Shown one piece after another: positions 9,853 through 21,778 of a stretch of DNA of 64,000 nt (position 1 is its first letter; each line of letters starts with the position of its first letter). Below the pieces are notes generated by a model. The model saw only the letters and a program-made list of their open reading frames with translations, made no database searches and was not told where the DNA came from. The DNA comes from Eucommia ulmoides (Eukaryota > Streptophyta > Magnoliopsida > Garryales > Eucommiaceae): contig CM028333.1 of assembly GCA_016647705.1 (NCBI GenBank), positions 17,853,743 through 17,917,742 on the forward strand, in the 5' to 3' direction. The translations under genes and the position numbers were made by a program.

Positions 9853-12217
9853 ATGGCTGAGCCTGATCCTGTGGATCAGTCGTTACTTTATTTGCAGAGA
9901 GGCCACAGATCTGTGACTGTCTGGGAAGAACGCGGAGTGTAGGTCATACTAAAAAAATATTTAGACGGTGTATTGAATTATTTATTTTTTGTTTAGTATT
10001 GTTTAAATTAATTGTCTTTTAATTTATATTTTAGCATTCTTCTCGACTTAACTGTTCTGAAGCGGGACGATTTTGAGGGCAATGGACGGAATATGTACCC
10101 GGTCGCGTGGTACAATTAATACAAGTCGTCAGACTGTATAAAGCTTTTCGGTTAAGGAAGAAGCAGTTAGACCACGTATTGATTATCGCGTTGGTCGAGA
10201 GATGGCGTCAAGAGACGCATATGTTTCATCTTTTGACTGGTGAGATGACAATGACACTGCAAGAAGTAACAGTGTTATTTGGGTTGCCCGTGAATGGACG
10301 ACCAGTTACCAGGCCTGAGGACACATTACTGATCCCACGTTGGTAGGAACTTTGCCAAAACCTCCTTGGTCACACATCTCCAGAGGAAAAAATCAACGGC
10401 GACTGTCTGAAACTGAAATGGTTACAATCTACTTTTGATTGTATACCCGTCAACGCCGACGAGGGCATTATACAGTGTTACGCCAGGGCATACTGCCTGA
10501 TATTGATCGGCACAATGTTGATGCTGGATAAATCAAATAATTTGGTTAAGTTAGCTTACTTACCACTACTGCACGATTTGGTTGGGTCGCATCCATATAG
10601 ATGGGATAGTGCCACTTTAGCAGTACTATACCGTAAGCTATGCAAGGGATGTCGTAAGAAGACAAAAAAATTCCGGAGCCCTCTTCTTATTACAGTGTTG
10701 GGCATATGAACGACTCCCAAGACTACGACACATGTCTCTCTCTACAACTGGCAATTGGATGGATGACCTACAGATAGGGGACTTGAGGTTCCCAGGCACC
10801 CCTTAGGGGTCTCGGTACATTATTATATAATAAATGTTTAGGCATTTCAAATATTTCATTTCATGTAGTAATAATTAATTTTTATTTTTGCATACAGTTG
10901 GAAAGTATCTTTCAATTCAGATAACGAGCTGATGAACGTATTAATTGTGTATCCTGATCAATCAAATCGTCTACAGGATAACGATATCAGTTATACCTTT
11001 ACGTAAGATGTTAATAATTTTTATTTATGATTATATTTATTATTTAATTAATTTATTTGTATCTTGTTTGCAAGGTGATTTGGATGACGTATCTAGCTGA
11101 CCTCTTGGAGCAATTACCAGCATATTGTAGGGATGGCCAAGCAATTTGGATGACGTTTCTACTCTTAATATGCTACGAAATTGTAGAGTACCATTACCCT
11201 TATCGTACTCTACGACAATTTGGATTTCGCCAAGGGATTCCATAGCTAAGCGACACGTATAAGGATTTGCATTTGAATAGCCGGAGAGGAAAATTTGGTA
11301 CAGACTGGTCAATAGTGCACGGGGCATATATACGGGCATGGGATAGCTGGCGACCACCTGATTTGAGTAACCTTCAGGTTGGTACAAGCGTCCTTGATGA
11401 TTACATGCCCTGGTACTAGGGAGTCACTAGACGGCTCATAGTGAACCCATCTTACCGACCAAACTTCGGCTATCATGCAGTAGGAGGTCATCCGACGATA
11501 GAGGAATAATTTAATTAGAACATATATTTATTATTCTGTGTAATGTTCATTTACTTAGGTGCAATCAACTTTATGTTGCAGGAACCAGATATTTCTACCT
11601 TGATGCGTATGAGCGAGCTTGCATTGCGAACAAGACAACCAAGAGATTTTGAACAGGTTACACACTTATCGCACAACATTTATTCCTGGGCCTATCGTCG
11701 GCAGTTGTCATACCAGATGTCGAGTGATGTTGCTCCAGGACAGGAGCACAGACTAGATCCATCGTTGGAGTCGTCTTCCAAGTTTGCCGTAAACTAGGAT
11801 GATGACGTGTACTGAGCAGGCGATACAGTAATGGATGGCGCCAGTGCTGGACCATCTACGTACGGGATGGACAATTTTTTTTCAGATTATGGCACCGAAC
11901 TGGGTGTCAGTTGCGGACTGTCACTGGGTAGCACATTTGTCACCCCGATGATGGAGCATCCATCAACAAGCTCAATACCCATTCTTAGTGTGACACATGG
12001 AATACCTAGTAGAATTCAAAGACATGTGTTGCCGGTCCCTTGGGCGCCAAACGATGAACATTTGTTGCCCATCGTGAAGGAACCGTTGTATCCATCTACC
12101 ATGGATTTGGGATGCATTACTCAAGTCGATCATCTTCAGGCAAATGAGACGGAAGAACTTTCACTTCCTTTATGGCGACAACGGAGAAACATCAAACATA
12201 GGGGGTGTAGTACATAG
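9853..12217 (+). pseudogene. Plant mobile domain (PMD) gene carried by MULE-1
   Basis: The second MULE gene, about 250 bp downstream of the transposase stop on the same strand. It starts at ATG 9853 (MAEPDPVDQSLLYLQRGHRS). Inferred introns are 9943-10034, 10815-10897 and 11003-11074. Family-typical segments are LVERWRQETHMFHL, GEMTMTLQEVTVLFGLPVNG, IIQCYARAYCLILIG, DSATLAVLYRKLCKG, ICYEIVEYHYPYRTLRQFG and FGTDWSIVHGAYIRAWDSW. The tail ends with a basic RQRRNIKHRGC peptide at 12217. PMD proteins include Arabidopsis MAIN and MAIL1, nuclear proteins involved in silencing and meristem maintenance; TE-borne PMD genes are known. At least one frame change near 10105 and several stops make it a pseudogene. 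Its role in the transposon is unknown. Confidence 0.88.
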
Positions 12218-12644
12218 AACCCAATGACATGTATTATAATTTGTAGAAATGTATTATATATACACGTGCATTTTTTTTTCACATTCCAATTAGTGTAAAA
12301 GTGTAATTTTATTTCCATTCCAATTAGTGTGAATTTTATTTTTTATTTTTTATTTTTTAAATGCATATGTTATTTACATTTTTTGTGGGATCATTTTACA
12401 CTAATCAGAAAATGGAAAAGCAAATTATATTTTTTTTTTGCGTTTTTGGTCCACACCACACTGTAGGCGTTTTTTTTTTCTTTTTCTTTTTCTTTTTTTT
12501 TCCATTTTTTTAAACACAAACATAAAAACGTAAAAGCGTTTTGCGTTTTTGAAGAAACGCAAAAAGCTTTTGCCTTTTAAATAAAAACAAATTAAAAACA
12601 TATTTCTGAGCAATCATAGAAACGCATTTTAGAAATGCGTTTTT

Positions 12645-12788
12645 CATTTTTTTTAAACACATATTGAATATGCGTTTTTATAAAAACGCATTTCTCAAAT
12701 GTGTTTTACTTCGATTTCGTAAATAAGTTTGAAGAATAATGTTTTCAGAAATTAAGTTTTTAAAATACATTTTTGTGGTCAAGAACTC
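12645..12788. repeat. MULE-1 right terminal inverted repeat
   Basis: Partner of the left repeat. ATGCGTTTTTATAAAAACGC sits within it, in the same spacing as on the left. Further TGCGTTTTT/AAACGCA motifs extend inward to about 12465, giving a longer, looser subterminal zone than on the left. Confidence 0.9.
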
Positions 12789-12798
12789 ATAATTGTTG

Positions 12799-13979
12799 TG
12801 TATGAATGATTGGGTTGATGATTAAATAGGTGCATGTTGGTGGATCTAAATTTCAGTGTTTCTTGGGGGGTGGTAAATGGAATATATTTTATAAAGCAAA
12901 AGAATAGGATTACTACTTAGAGATAGATATAAAATTGTTTCAACAATTTCCAATGAAGGTTTGTGGTTCTTCGAACCTTCCAAAACCAGAAATTAACCCT
13001 CGCTTCTTTACTTTTTTTATTTACATGGCCATGAATTGGTGCATGCATGTGTTCATGTTACACAACTCTATTGTAGGTGCATGAACATGTATAAATGCAC
13101 ATGAAAATTCATTTTTCCAAAAATTATTATTTAATCAAAATAGTAATTTCTAGAAGCACATCAAGAGATAGGTATCCTATATATAAGGGTAGGAGTAGTG
13201 TTAGCCAAAAAATTATGATTACATCGATATAGTGTCAGTTAAAGAATTTCCAGTATGAGAATAAATTAATGTGTTATGTAAATATAAAATATTTTTTTAT
13301 TTCTATCATGAGAATTTCCTTCTGTATTTATATCTATTGATTCACCTGCTTTATGCATCGTGTTTGTGGTTGACTGGTAATAAACTTCCCACTTCACCCA
13401 CATCACCTAATCGTTGTAGCTAGCTCAAAATAATCATCATGGGTAGGTCATCTGAACGCTGTTGGTTTGTTTTCTAATCTAACCTAGGTATTAAAGTGGG
13501 CCAGTTTGGGTCATTTGAGTGGATGAGCATAATTGTCCTTGATTATTTTTTATGAGTTTATTGGATCAATTGGTTTATCAATTATCCTATTACTTAACTA
13601 TTGAGTCCAATCGGTGAGCCATCTATTGTGCCTCTTAGTACTTTAAGAGCTAACGGGCAGAAACCCATCCCTGTATACATATATATGCATTTATAAACAT
13701 AAAGAATAAATTGTAGGGTAGTGACATAATTGTTAAAGTAATGCACAATTGTATGGAATAATTTTTTTTGGGTAAATGGAAGGCATGTTTGTGTAAGGCA
13801 CACAACTTTAAATTTCAACTTTGAAGGGGCAATTTCAACTTTGAAGTGGCCATTTTTTTCCGAAATAGCTGGATGCCATATCCATCATGAATCAAGCTAC
13901 CTCACCCACTCACCCACAGCTAGTACATCCTCCTCCATTATGGGGTAGGAGAAAATTGAAGCAGATTTGAGTGTACAAC
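12799..13979. other. AT-rich intergenic sequence
   Basis: No gene or complete element recognised. A short ORF on the minus strand (13594-13818) shows no family signature. Nothing is convincing apart from simple AT-rich runs. Confidence 0.6.
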
Positions 13980-14410
13980 TCCAAACAAGATTTTTAATTA
14001 TTTTCAACCCTTTTTTTTTTTTTTTTTAATTTCCTATCCACCAAATTTTTCACCCAATCAAACATACCCGACATTAGAAAGAGAGAAAGAAAAAAAAAAT
14101 GAGAGAATAATATTTTTATTTATTGTGAAAAAAAATATATTTTCACAAGTATTGTTTGGTTAGTAAAGAGAAATGAAAGGAATAATCATTTTAATATAAT
14201 TTACTATTTTACATACTCATATTGCAAAAATAAATTGAAAATTTTATTATCAATGATATAATTGCTTTTTTCCCTCTTCTCTCAAATTTTTTTCCCCTCA
14301 TTTTCCTTAATTTTCCTCTCAAATTAGTGAAGAAAAAAATTCGCATAAGAAATTGTACTTTTTCCTTCCTATTTTTTTCCTCCCATTTTTCATCCATACT
14401 AAAGCTATTT
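13980..14410. mobile_element. MITE fragments of the 'ACCCAACCAAA' family
   Basis: A short end fragment (about 13980-14070, ending CACCCAATCAAACATACCC) abuts a longer copy (about 14075-14405). The longer copy is in inverse orientation to the one at 15648-16050. Shared landmarks are ATATTTTTATTTATTGTGAAA, TTGTTTGGTTAG, a central TAATATAATTTACTATTTTA, and a terminal CATTTTTCATCCATACTAAA. No coding content. Termini are too simple in sequence to fix the target duplication. Confidence 0.65.
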
Positions 14411-14685
14411 TTTTTTTGGTGTTTGTGTGGTAAATCCCTTATTTTACTCTTAATTTAAAAAAATCTCATACGCAATTGTAACTTGTGTTTTAGTCCCCCA
14501 CATTAAAAAAAAAAATAAAAAACAAAAACGGAAGGCCCAATACACGCGTTATACCATCGCAATTACATGTATCTAACTTGTGTATAAATATTTTTTAGAT
14601 GTAACAAATATTACACAACTACATGTAACATAGTTACATGTAATTTGTAACATGTAACTAATATTACACGTGTACATGTAATTAA

Positions 14686-15423
14686 GGTGGTGTTTGGTTA
14701 GTGTTCCCACTTTTCTTAACTCATTTAGGATGGGTTGGGTTGAGTTGAGTTGAGAATTATATTTCCTTTTGGGAACATAATTGTGTTTGGTAACGATAGA
14801 ATTTTATTTTGTGCTGGGAATAGGATCGCGTTTGGTAACGCATAATTCTTGAATTGTTTCCTCAACAATTGTTCTTTATTTATTTCAATTCAGCAAAGAG
14901 AGAGAGAGAGAGATATTACAAATGATGACCGCTACGGCGAGACGACGACAACAAACATGATGGATGCTAGAAAACGAAGACGATGATGGCAAATGAAGAC
15001 GAAGACAGAGACGACAATGGTAGCCAAAGACGAAGATGAAGATCGATGAGAGAAATCGAGAAAGATACAGATCGAGAGATCGACGAAAAACAATCGGAGA
15101 GAAAGTGAGCTGAGGTTTGGAAGGAAAAAAGAAAAACAAAAATGTGCAAATGAAATGAGGTTACCAAAGGTTGAACAAGGGACTCACTAACAATTTAAAA
15201 AATTCCTAGCGTGTCCTAAAGTCGTATTGAGTTTTTTGGGCAAAAAAAAAAAACCAAGCTTTTTTTTATTTATCATTTCCTTAAAATTTTGAGAATCAAT
15301 TCTCATTTTTTGGGTTGGGTTGGGCTGAGTTTTGTGTTACCAAATGCGTTCCCGAAAATCAATCTCAATTTTTTTGGGTTGGATTGAGTTGAGTTGGGTT
15401 GGGAACACTAACCAAACGGGGCC
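14686..15423. mobile_element. Tourist-like (PIF/Harbinger) MITE, 738 bp
   Basis: The inverted ends read GGTGGTGTTTGGTTAGTG and, on the other strand, GGCCCCGTTTGGTTAGTG; they continue inward through GGGTTGGGTTGAGTTGAG-type repeats. It is flanked by TAA on both sides (14683-14685 and 15424-15426), the 3-bp duplication of PIF/Harbinger elements. The middle has a (GA)n tract and a GACGACGA-rich block but no transposase. Confidence 0.85.
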
Positions 15424-15647
15424 TAATATTACATAAGCGTGAGCACATGCAAGACTAATATGTAAGTAAAAATCAATTTAAGGGACCAAATCAGAACTTA
15501 TGTTTTAAATGAGACTAATAACCGATTACACTTGCTAGTTGGGATTAATCACCAATTACCCTTTTTTTTTTTTCTTTCATTTTTCATCGTAGTTTCTTTT
15601 TTCATTTTCTTATTCATCCTTTCTTTTTTTCACCCAAACAAGCAGGA

Positions 15648-16050
15648 CATGCTTGGTTGGATGAAAAATGAATGGAAAATAAAATGAAAAGGAAAATGGA
15701 AAAAAAGTTTGGTTGGATAGAAAATGGAAGGAAAAGAAAATAGAATGGATAAAATACAATTTTTGACACAATTTTTTTCCTCACAAATTTGGGAGGAAAA
15801 TAGAAGGAAAATGGTTAAAGATATCAAAATTACAATTATACCCTTAATAATAGATTTTTTAATTTATTTTTGTAATATATGAGAGTAAAATAGTAAATTA
15901 TATTAAAGTGAATTATTTTATTTCCTTTGATTTTCTTTTCCAACTAAACAACACTAGGAGAAATAATTTTTCTTTCACAATGGATAAAATTATTATTCTT
16001 TTATTTTTTTTTTTTTTTTCCTTTTTCATCTTTCCAACCAAACATAACTT
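15648..16050. mobile_element. MITE of the 'ACCCAACCAAA' family, best copy
   Basis: Runs from GCTTGGTTGGATGAAAAATG to its near-complement CATCTTTCCAACCAAACATA. Internal landmarks are a CACAAATTTGGGAGGAAAAT block, ATTACAATTATACCCTTAAT, and TAAATTATATTAAAGTGAAT. Noncoding. This copy serves as the reference for the other four. Confidence 0.75.
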
Positions 16051-16577
16051 AGATTCCAAACCAAACTCTATCCACACATTTAAGGGAAAGATTCTTAATT
16101 CAATTTGGGTTTCAAAAAATAAAATTCTTTTGTCCAATAGGGAAAGTTTCTTAAAATAGAAGGGGGTTAGTGTAAAACTAAGAAAAGTTGATGCCAATCC
16201 AAACTTTTCTTCTGGGGAGAAATTCCAAGGCGTCACGTGAAGGGCATATTGGTGGTCACATGCCCATCCACACATACAATAAGCATAGAAATGGGATACA
16301 AAACAAAATAGCAGAGAAAGATGGCCACCCGCCCTTTCTTTTAGCCTTTCTCATGAATCTAAAACATGAAGTACTAATTACTACTCCCTATCTATTTTTT
16401 CGAAACTTTGGGTGTTCCTAGGGTAATTGAACCAAAACAAAACATTCACAGATTCACCCCTATATTTTATAGGGCATTAAGTCATGAGTAACCAAGTTTT
16501 TTTTTTTTTCATTGTCACCAAAACCAAAAGAGAAGACAAAGAAAGCGAAATCCCTTCTCATATAATTATCCCCTTTC

Positions 16578-17250
16578 CAGTACGTTTGCTTGAGCGGAAA
16601 AAATAACGGATAAAAAAAGAAAAGAAAACATGATGGAAAAAAAAATGATATGGAGGAAAATTAGGAGGAAAAAAAAAAAGATGAAAAATACACAATTTCT
16701 AAAGTAATTTTTTTCCACACCAATTTGGGAAGAAAAAAAAATGAGGGAGAATTTTTAAGAAGATAGTAAAATTACAATTATACCCTTAATAATAGAATAT
16801 TTAATTTATTTTTTGTAATATGTGTGGATAATATATTAAATTATATTAAATGAAAGGAGGGAAAAGAGAAAGGAAAAGAAAAATAAGGATAATATTTTTA
16901 TTCATTGTGAAAAAAAATTATGTTCCCAGTGTTGTGTGGTTAGGAAAGAAAAAATGAAAGGAGAAAATAATTTACTTTAATATAATTTGCTATTTTACCC
17001 TAATATATTACAAAAATAAATTAAAAATTATATTATCAAGGATATAATTGTAATTTTACTTAGTCTTCTTCACTTTCTTTTATTTTCTTCCCATTTTCCA
17101 TCCATACCAAATAATTTTTTTTCATCATATTTTCCTTTTCATTTTTTTTTTATCATTTTTTCACCCAACCAAATGATCCCTAATGAAAATAATTTTCCTT
17201 TCATAATGAATAAAAATATCATTTTTTTTTTTCAAGAACCAAATGTACCC
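16578..17250. mobile_element. MITE interrupted by an inverse copy of the same family
   Basis: The left part of one copy (about 16578-16850) stops at TAAATTATATTAAA. An inverse-oriented full copy follows (about 16851-17190, ending CACCCAACCAAATGATCCC). The missing end of the first copy then resumes (about 17191-17250, with TTTCCTTTCATAATGAATAA). The order of insertion is visible directly: the inverse copy is the younger one. Confidence 0.72.
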
Positions 17251-17337
17251 TTGGGGTGCTTTTGGTTGGGTAAACGAATGGAAAAGAAAATGTAAAGGAA
17301 ATATGATGAAAAATGAAAAATAAAATAAAATTGTATG

Positions 17338-19539
17338 TGTTGGCCCAATGACCTACCCAATAGGGGGGTGAATTGGGTAAATAAAAATTAATTCAAGTAA
17401 AATACTTTAAAAAATTAAATAATTAATTTTTACTCTAAATTAATTATTATCTTTATAGCAGCGAAATTTTAATATCAACTAGGTGTATAACAAACAACAC
17501 AAAAATAAATAATTTAAAGAATGCAGCACACCAGAAATTTATATTGGTTCACCAAACTATTTTTGGCTAATCCAATCTCCCGTCCTCCACGGAGAGTCGC
17601 ACCGACTAATCACTATGATCCTTTTAACCAGGTAGGAATCAAACATTTATAAAACGATTCTTTTCAAAGGCTCAAAATCCACTTTTACAATTTCTTTTCA
17701 CAGACTTAGGAATAACCCTATCTTTTTCTCAGGTTAAAAATTAAGCTAATTCTTTTGTATTTAGATTAAGAATCAAACCTCACAAAAACGCTCTAAATAT
17801 CTTTTTACCCGGTAAGGATTGAACCGTTACAAAATTACTCATATTAATTATAAAAAGGCAGAATTAAAATTTAATCTTTTTATACTCTAGGCAAAGATCA
17901 AAATCTCAATCTCTTTACCGTAAGAGATTGAAACCAACTGCCCAAGATTAGACACTCTCAATAGTATCTTATCCGACACTTAACTCACCAATTACAAAAT
18001 TGATAAGTGATTTTTTCACTTGGAGCTTCTACCACTTCAGATAAATTTAAGCTCGATTAATATTCCGATACTAGTGATAGAAAAGTGATAATTTCAAAAT
18101 CTGATTTTAAACAAAAATGGGTAGCACGTAATTTTAGTACGTAATCAGATTTTCTTAAGAAATTATTTCAAAAATAATTTTCAATTAAAAAATTCGGAAA
18201 ACAATTTCAAATACCAAATTCCAAGAAAAAATAATAATAGCAAGCAATAATTAATAGCAAATAACTTGGAATGATTTCACCAGGAATCCTCCGAATAAAT
18301 AATGATTAACAATGCAACTTCAAGTCGATGATCAGAACAATAATTTCCTAAGAACAATTTTCAAGAATAAATTTCACAAAACTTCTGAATGAACACTCTT
18401 AGAAAGCTCATTAAAACTAATTGATTTGATCTCTTGGGATATATCTAAAATAAAAAACGCATATCTATATATATAGGAATAAAACAAACCCTCAAACGAC
18501 TAGTTCCCATAAATCATGACAAGTATTTACTCTAACAGACCCTATATATCATTAAAACTCAATCTTAGTATAATTCACTAAATTATATCTTTTAAAACAT
18601 TTAATTTAGGCCCTCAAACTTTTACTTAAACTCAATTAGATAAGATAGAAAATATTTTATGTACTAAATTGAGAAATATAAAAAATACTTGAACCATATC
18701 TATAGGGATATTAAAATATCAATTAAATAACTCAAAATATATCAGATCCCTAAGATATCTCGCATATTTTAACCATAAGCGGCTATTTTTTGGATCAAAA
18801 CCATCAAAATCTCAAATCCTGAAACTGACCATCAGTTGACCGACCAACACTCGTCGGTCGATCGCCCAATTCAGGATGTAGCTCAAGCCAAAATCTCCTC
18901 GCCCATCGGTCGACTGCTGATCCTTCTCCTGTCGACCGGTCGATTCAAGGAGTTTCATAGGTCGACTTACCTGTCGACCTAGAGATTCAGAAAGTTCATC
19001 TTTTGGACATAGGTCGACTTACCTGTCAACCGACCAATTCAGAGAGTTCACCATTTAAACTTAGGTCGACCTACCTGTCGACTGAGAGATTCAACAAGTT
19101 CATATTTTAAGTTCCAGTCGACTTACCTGTCGACCGACCATACTGGAACATCTCTCCTTAATTCGATTTTAATCTATTTTTTTTTTCCGACATTTTCGCC
19201 TCTTTAACCGATTTCTTTTCTCAGTTAGCTCTACTAAATTCTTAAATCCAATTTTAATTAATTATCAATATTTATTTTTCAATTACACATAGGAACAAAT
19301 AATTTAACTACTTAGGATCCTATAAAAGCATACATAATTTTTTCTCTAGGTTTTTCAAATTCTTCAATCTGTTAACGTCTATCATCTTTGTCATCATTTT
19401 TAGCATCCATTTAGCTTTTGTCACAATATCTACATGATAATCATATAACTGGAACTAATAAATTGAAATACTTAATAAAATCGTTAGTTCCACAAAAAAT
19501 ATCAATATTTAATTGTCAATCAAAATATTAGAATCAATA
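17338..19539. mobile_element. Solo LTR, family A copy 1 (LTR-retrotransposon fossil)
   Basis: Begins TGTTGGCCCAATGACCTACC and ends TTAGAATCAATA, flanked by GTATG at 17333-17337 and 19540-19544. There is no internal coding region, so it reads as a solo LTR left by recombination. The same LTR family recurs at 48574-53467, and a related sequence starts near 39090. It contains a short array of GTCGACTTACCTGTCGACC-like modules (18830-19150). Superfamily not determined. Confidence 0.8.
18830..19150. repeat. Imperfect array of GTCGAC-centred palindromes
   Basis: Modules of ~60-67 bp carry paired GGTCGACTTACCTGTCGACC and GATTCAGAAAGTTCA-like segments, with four to five recognisable units. The counterpart in copy 2 (about 50160-50370 and 52970-53020) is more decayed. 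The palindromes sit near one end of the LTR. Confidence 0.7.
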
Positions 19540-19870
19540 GTATGGATGAAAAATTGAAGGAAAAAAAAATAGTAAGAAAAATGCACAATTTTCGAAATAA
19601 TTTTTTTTTCCGCACAAAATTAAGAGAAAAATAAAAGAAAGTGAGATAATATAAATAAAATTACAATTATACTTTTGATAATATAATTTTTAATTTATTT
19701 TTTTAATATACAAAGGTAAAATAGTAAATTGTATTAAAGTGATTTTATTTTTCTTCTTAACTAAATAACACTATTAGAAAACATTTTTTTTATACAATAA
19801 ATAAAAATATTATTCTCTCATTTATTTTTATTTTTTTATTTTTTTCATTGTCCAACCAAACTAGGCTTAA

Positions 19871-20615
19871 GCATGTGGTATGTTTTTACTGGGAGTGCTT
19901 GTGTAAATAACAATATAATTATCATACAATGACAAGACTCTAAACACAACCATTCAATGATATATCTTGACTCTAATTATATTTTTTGTCACCCCGAAAG
20001 CTAATCAAGAAGTGATCGGTTCAACTTTATTGAACAAGATTTGAGTAAACACATGCACACAACATCTGTAAAACCTACAAAAAAGGGTTGATTACTAATT
20101 TGGGATGTAGGTGAGATTAACAACGAAAAGCGGGCATTATTGTTAATGATCATCAGGAGTTGGGTAGTCGTGGGCTGAAGATGATTTTGTGGGTGGGGGG
20201 GGCTATTGATGATGTTAGCATCTTTGGAGAACAGGGTTTGAGAAAGGGACTCGCAATCATAGAGAGATGGGATTGGCATCTAAGCAGCTAGCCTTGGTAA
20301 TTAATTGATGAGGACATGACTGAGATATGTCCTATTCCTTTGATAAGGACATCTGCTGTATCGTTCACCCAGAAAGCCAGCCTAGTGCCCACCACTTTTT
20401 GTTCTTCTTAGAGAGAGAGAGAGTCCCATTTAAAGGGAGAGGGGTATTGGTAAGAAAGCACTAATTAGGGTTCTTGTATATTCTTCCCAACTACCAACCA
20501 TTGTCTCTACAAGATTATGTGATTTCATGTCATGCTACACACACACACATATATATATGTACCCTTCATTGTTTAAATTCTCTCTTTACAGAAGGGATAT
20601 GTCACATGGAGGGGC
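19871..20615. other. Noncoding stretch, nothing recognised
   Basis: A minus-strand ORF (20001-20279, 92 codons) has no recognisable domain and contains low-complexity segments. A short (CA/TA)n run lies near 20540. I see no firm feature. Confidence 0.5.
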
Positions 20616-20630
20616 ATGGCCTTAGGTTAA

Positions 20631-20860
20631 CCTAAGAGGTGTTAGTCTGATTGTCAAGAAGATGTATTCTTCTGGTTAACTAGAATTCGATTTTTTTGAA
20701 AAACATTTCGAAAATTAATTATTAAATTTAATTCTGAATGTACTAGGTCAATGTGGAAGAGTACACCCTTATAATCATCCGGAAAAATGATAAATTGAGG
20801 TACGTGTAAACTGTCCCGGACAACATCTTACCGTAAAATTAAAAAAAAAAAATAAAAAAT
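20631..20860 (+). mobile_element. tRNA-like SINE, ~230 bp, with target duplication
   Basis: The 5' part has an A-box-like TTAGTCTGATTGTCAAG and a weak B-box-like GAATTCGATTTT about 40 bp later. The body ends CCGGACAACATCTTACCGT followed by an A-rich tail. Flanks ATGGCCTTAGGTTAA (20616-20630) and ATGACCTTCGGTTAA (20861-20875) are a 15-bp duplication with two differences, as expected for LINE-driven insertion. Two related minus-strand copies lie at 21779-22000 and 22290-22440. Confidence 0.75.
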
Positions 20861-20875
20861 ATGACCTTCGGTTAA

Positions 20876-21778
20876 GGTCCTAAGATGCCCTTTCTTCTCT
20901 CTTCTCCAAATTGAAGTTTCTTTAAATATTAATTCAGTACATAAATTACAACTAATTTAGTGAAGGAAATTTTAATTTTTCTTTGTGGGGTGGGGGGTCC
21001 GGAAGCCACCAAGTGGACATGGCTTACAACTAATGTTCTTTTTCTCCTGCCTTTTAATTTCTTCACTTGTCCGAATCATGGAGAGAGAGAGAGAGCGTAC
21101 TTTTCCGAATAGCTACGAGCCAGTGCGTTAGAGTGGGTAGTCTCTTTCAGCCTCTCACTGCCAAACAGGGCTTCAAACTTCACAATTCATTAATGAATTA
21201 TCAAGTAGAAGAGTACCTTGTACACTGGTTAGACAGACCTCATCTTCTTCACCCCATTTACATGTGATTACACGTGTTTACCATGACCGACGCCACGTGT
21301 CACTCTCCATTTGGTTGTCCTATTCTGGTCTACTGGCAATTTTAGTTACTCTTGACCACCATTTTATTTAACCAAATTTAAAAATTTAAATTCTAATTTA
21401 ATAACTATCACTCTAATTATTTTACCTAATATTCATTATAAAAGTCATTTCTACCTTAGGTAAATAGATTAATTGAAAATTGATAGGAACAAATAATTAC
21501 TAATTTGTCTGTTCAACATTAATATTATTTATTTCAACCCACTAGGTAAATTAGTACTTAGCTAAAATTAAAATTCAAATACTAATAACTAATTCATTTG
21601 GGTAGTATGATTGAAATACAATTTTAAATATCTATTAGCCAAAACACTATTAATTCTAAATCAAAATAGTATTTTAGCTATTGTAAATGCCTATTTAGGT
21701 TGGAAATACTCTTACGTAGAATTGAAATTTCAGATTATTCACATGACGTAGATTTTAGTTGCTTAATAATAATAATAA
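20876..21778. other. Noncoding stretch, nothing recognised
   Basis: Contains a GGGGTGGGGGG run (about 20986), a short GA run (21080-21096) and a 66-codon ORF (21067-21267) with no family signature. No supportable gene. Confidence 0.5.

Larger units (their letters stand above)
5787..12788 (+). mobile_element. MULE-1: complete two-gene Mutator-like element
   Basis: The element starts GAGTTCTTGACCAAAAAAAT and ends with the near-complement closing GGTCAAGAACTC. It is flanked by ATAATTGTTG on both sides (5777-5786 and 12789-12798), a 10-bp duplication, or 9 bp if the terminus is read as GGAGTTC. Long inverted ends of about 140 bp contain repeated ACGCAT/ATGCGT motifs. Inside, on the + strand, are a noncoding leader with splice-like signals (about 5990-6330), a MURA-like transposase pseudogene (6848-9600) and a PMD gene (9853-12217). 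No later insertion is seen inside it. Structure is complete but both genes have a few breaks, so it is probably non-autonomous now. Confidence 0.95.
17254..19870. mobile_element. MITE split by a 2.2-kb solo LTR
   Basis: The left arm (17254-17337, from GTGCTTTTGGTTGGGTAAAC) and right arm (19545-19870, ending CATTGTCCAACCAAACTAGG) together match the reference MITE at 15648-16050. The intervening 17338-19539 is a solo LTR with its own 5-bp duplication (GTATG). Confidence 0.82.

Noticed and set aside
14520-14685. Palindromic ACATGTAAC repeats as a regulatory element
   Set aside because: Short, irregular and low-complexity; no consistent unit or partner feature.
18830-19150. Regular palindromic repeats considered as a CRISPR-like array
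   Set aside because: Repeats are degenerate, spacers are not unique sequence, and the array is inside a plant LTR.
20001-20279. 92-codon minus-strand ORF as a host gene
   Set aside because: No recognisable domain, splice context or conserved pattern; left as unassigned sequence.
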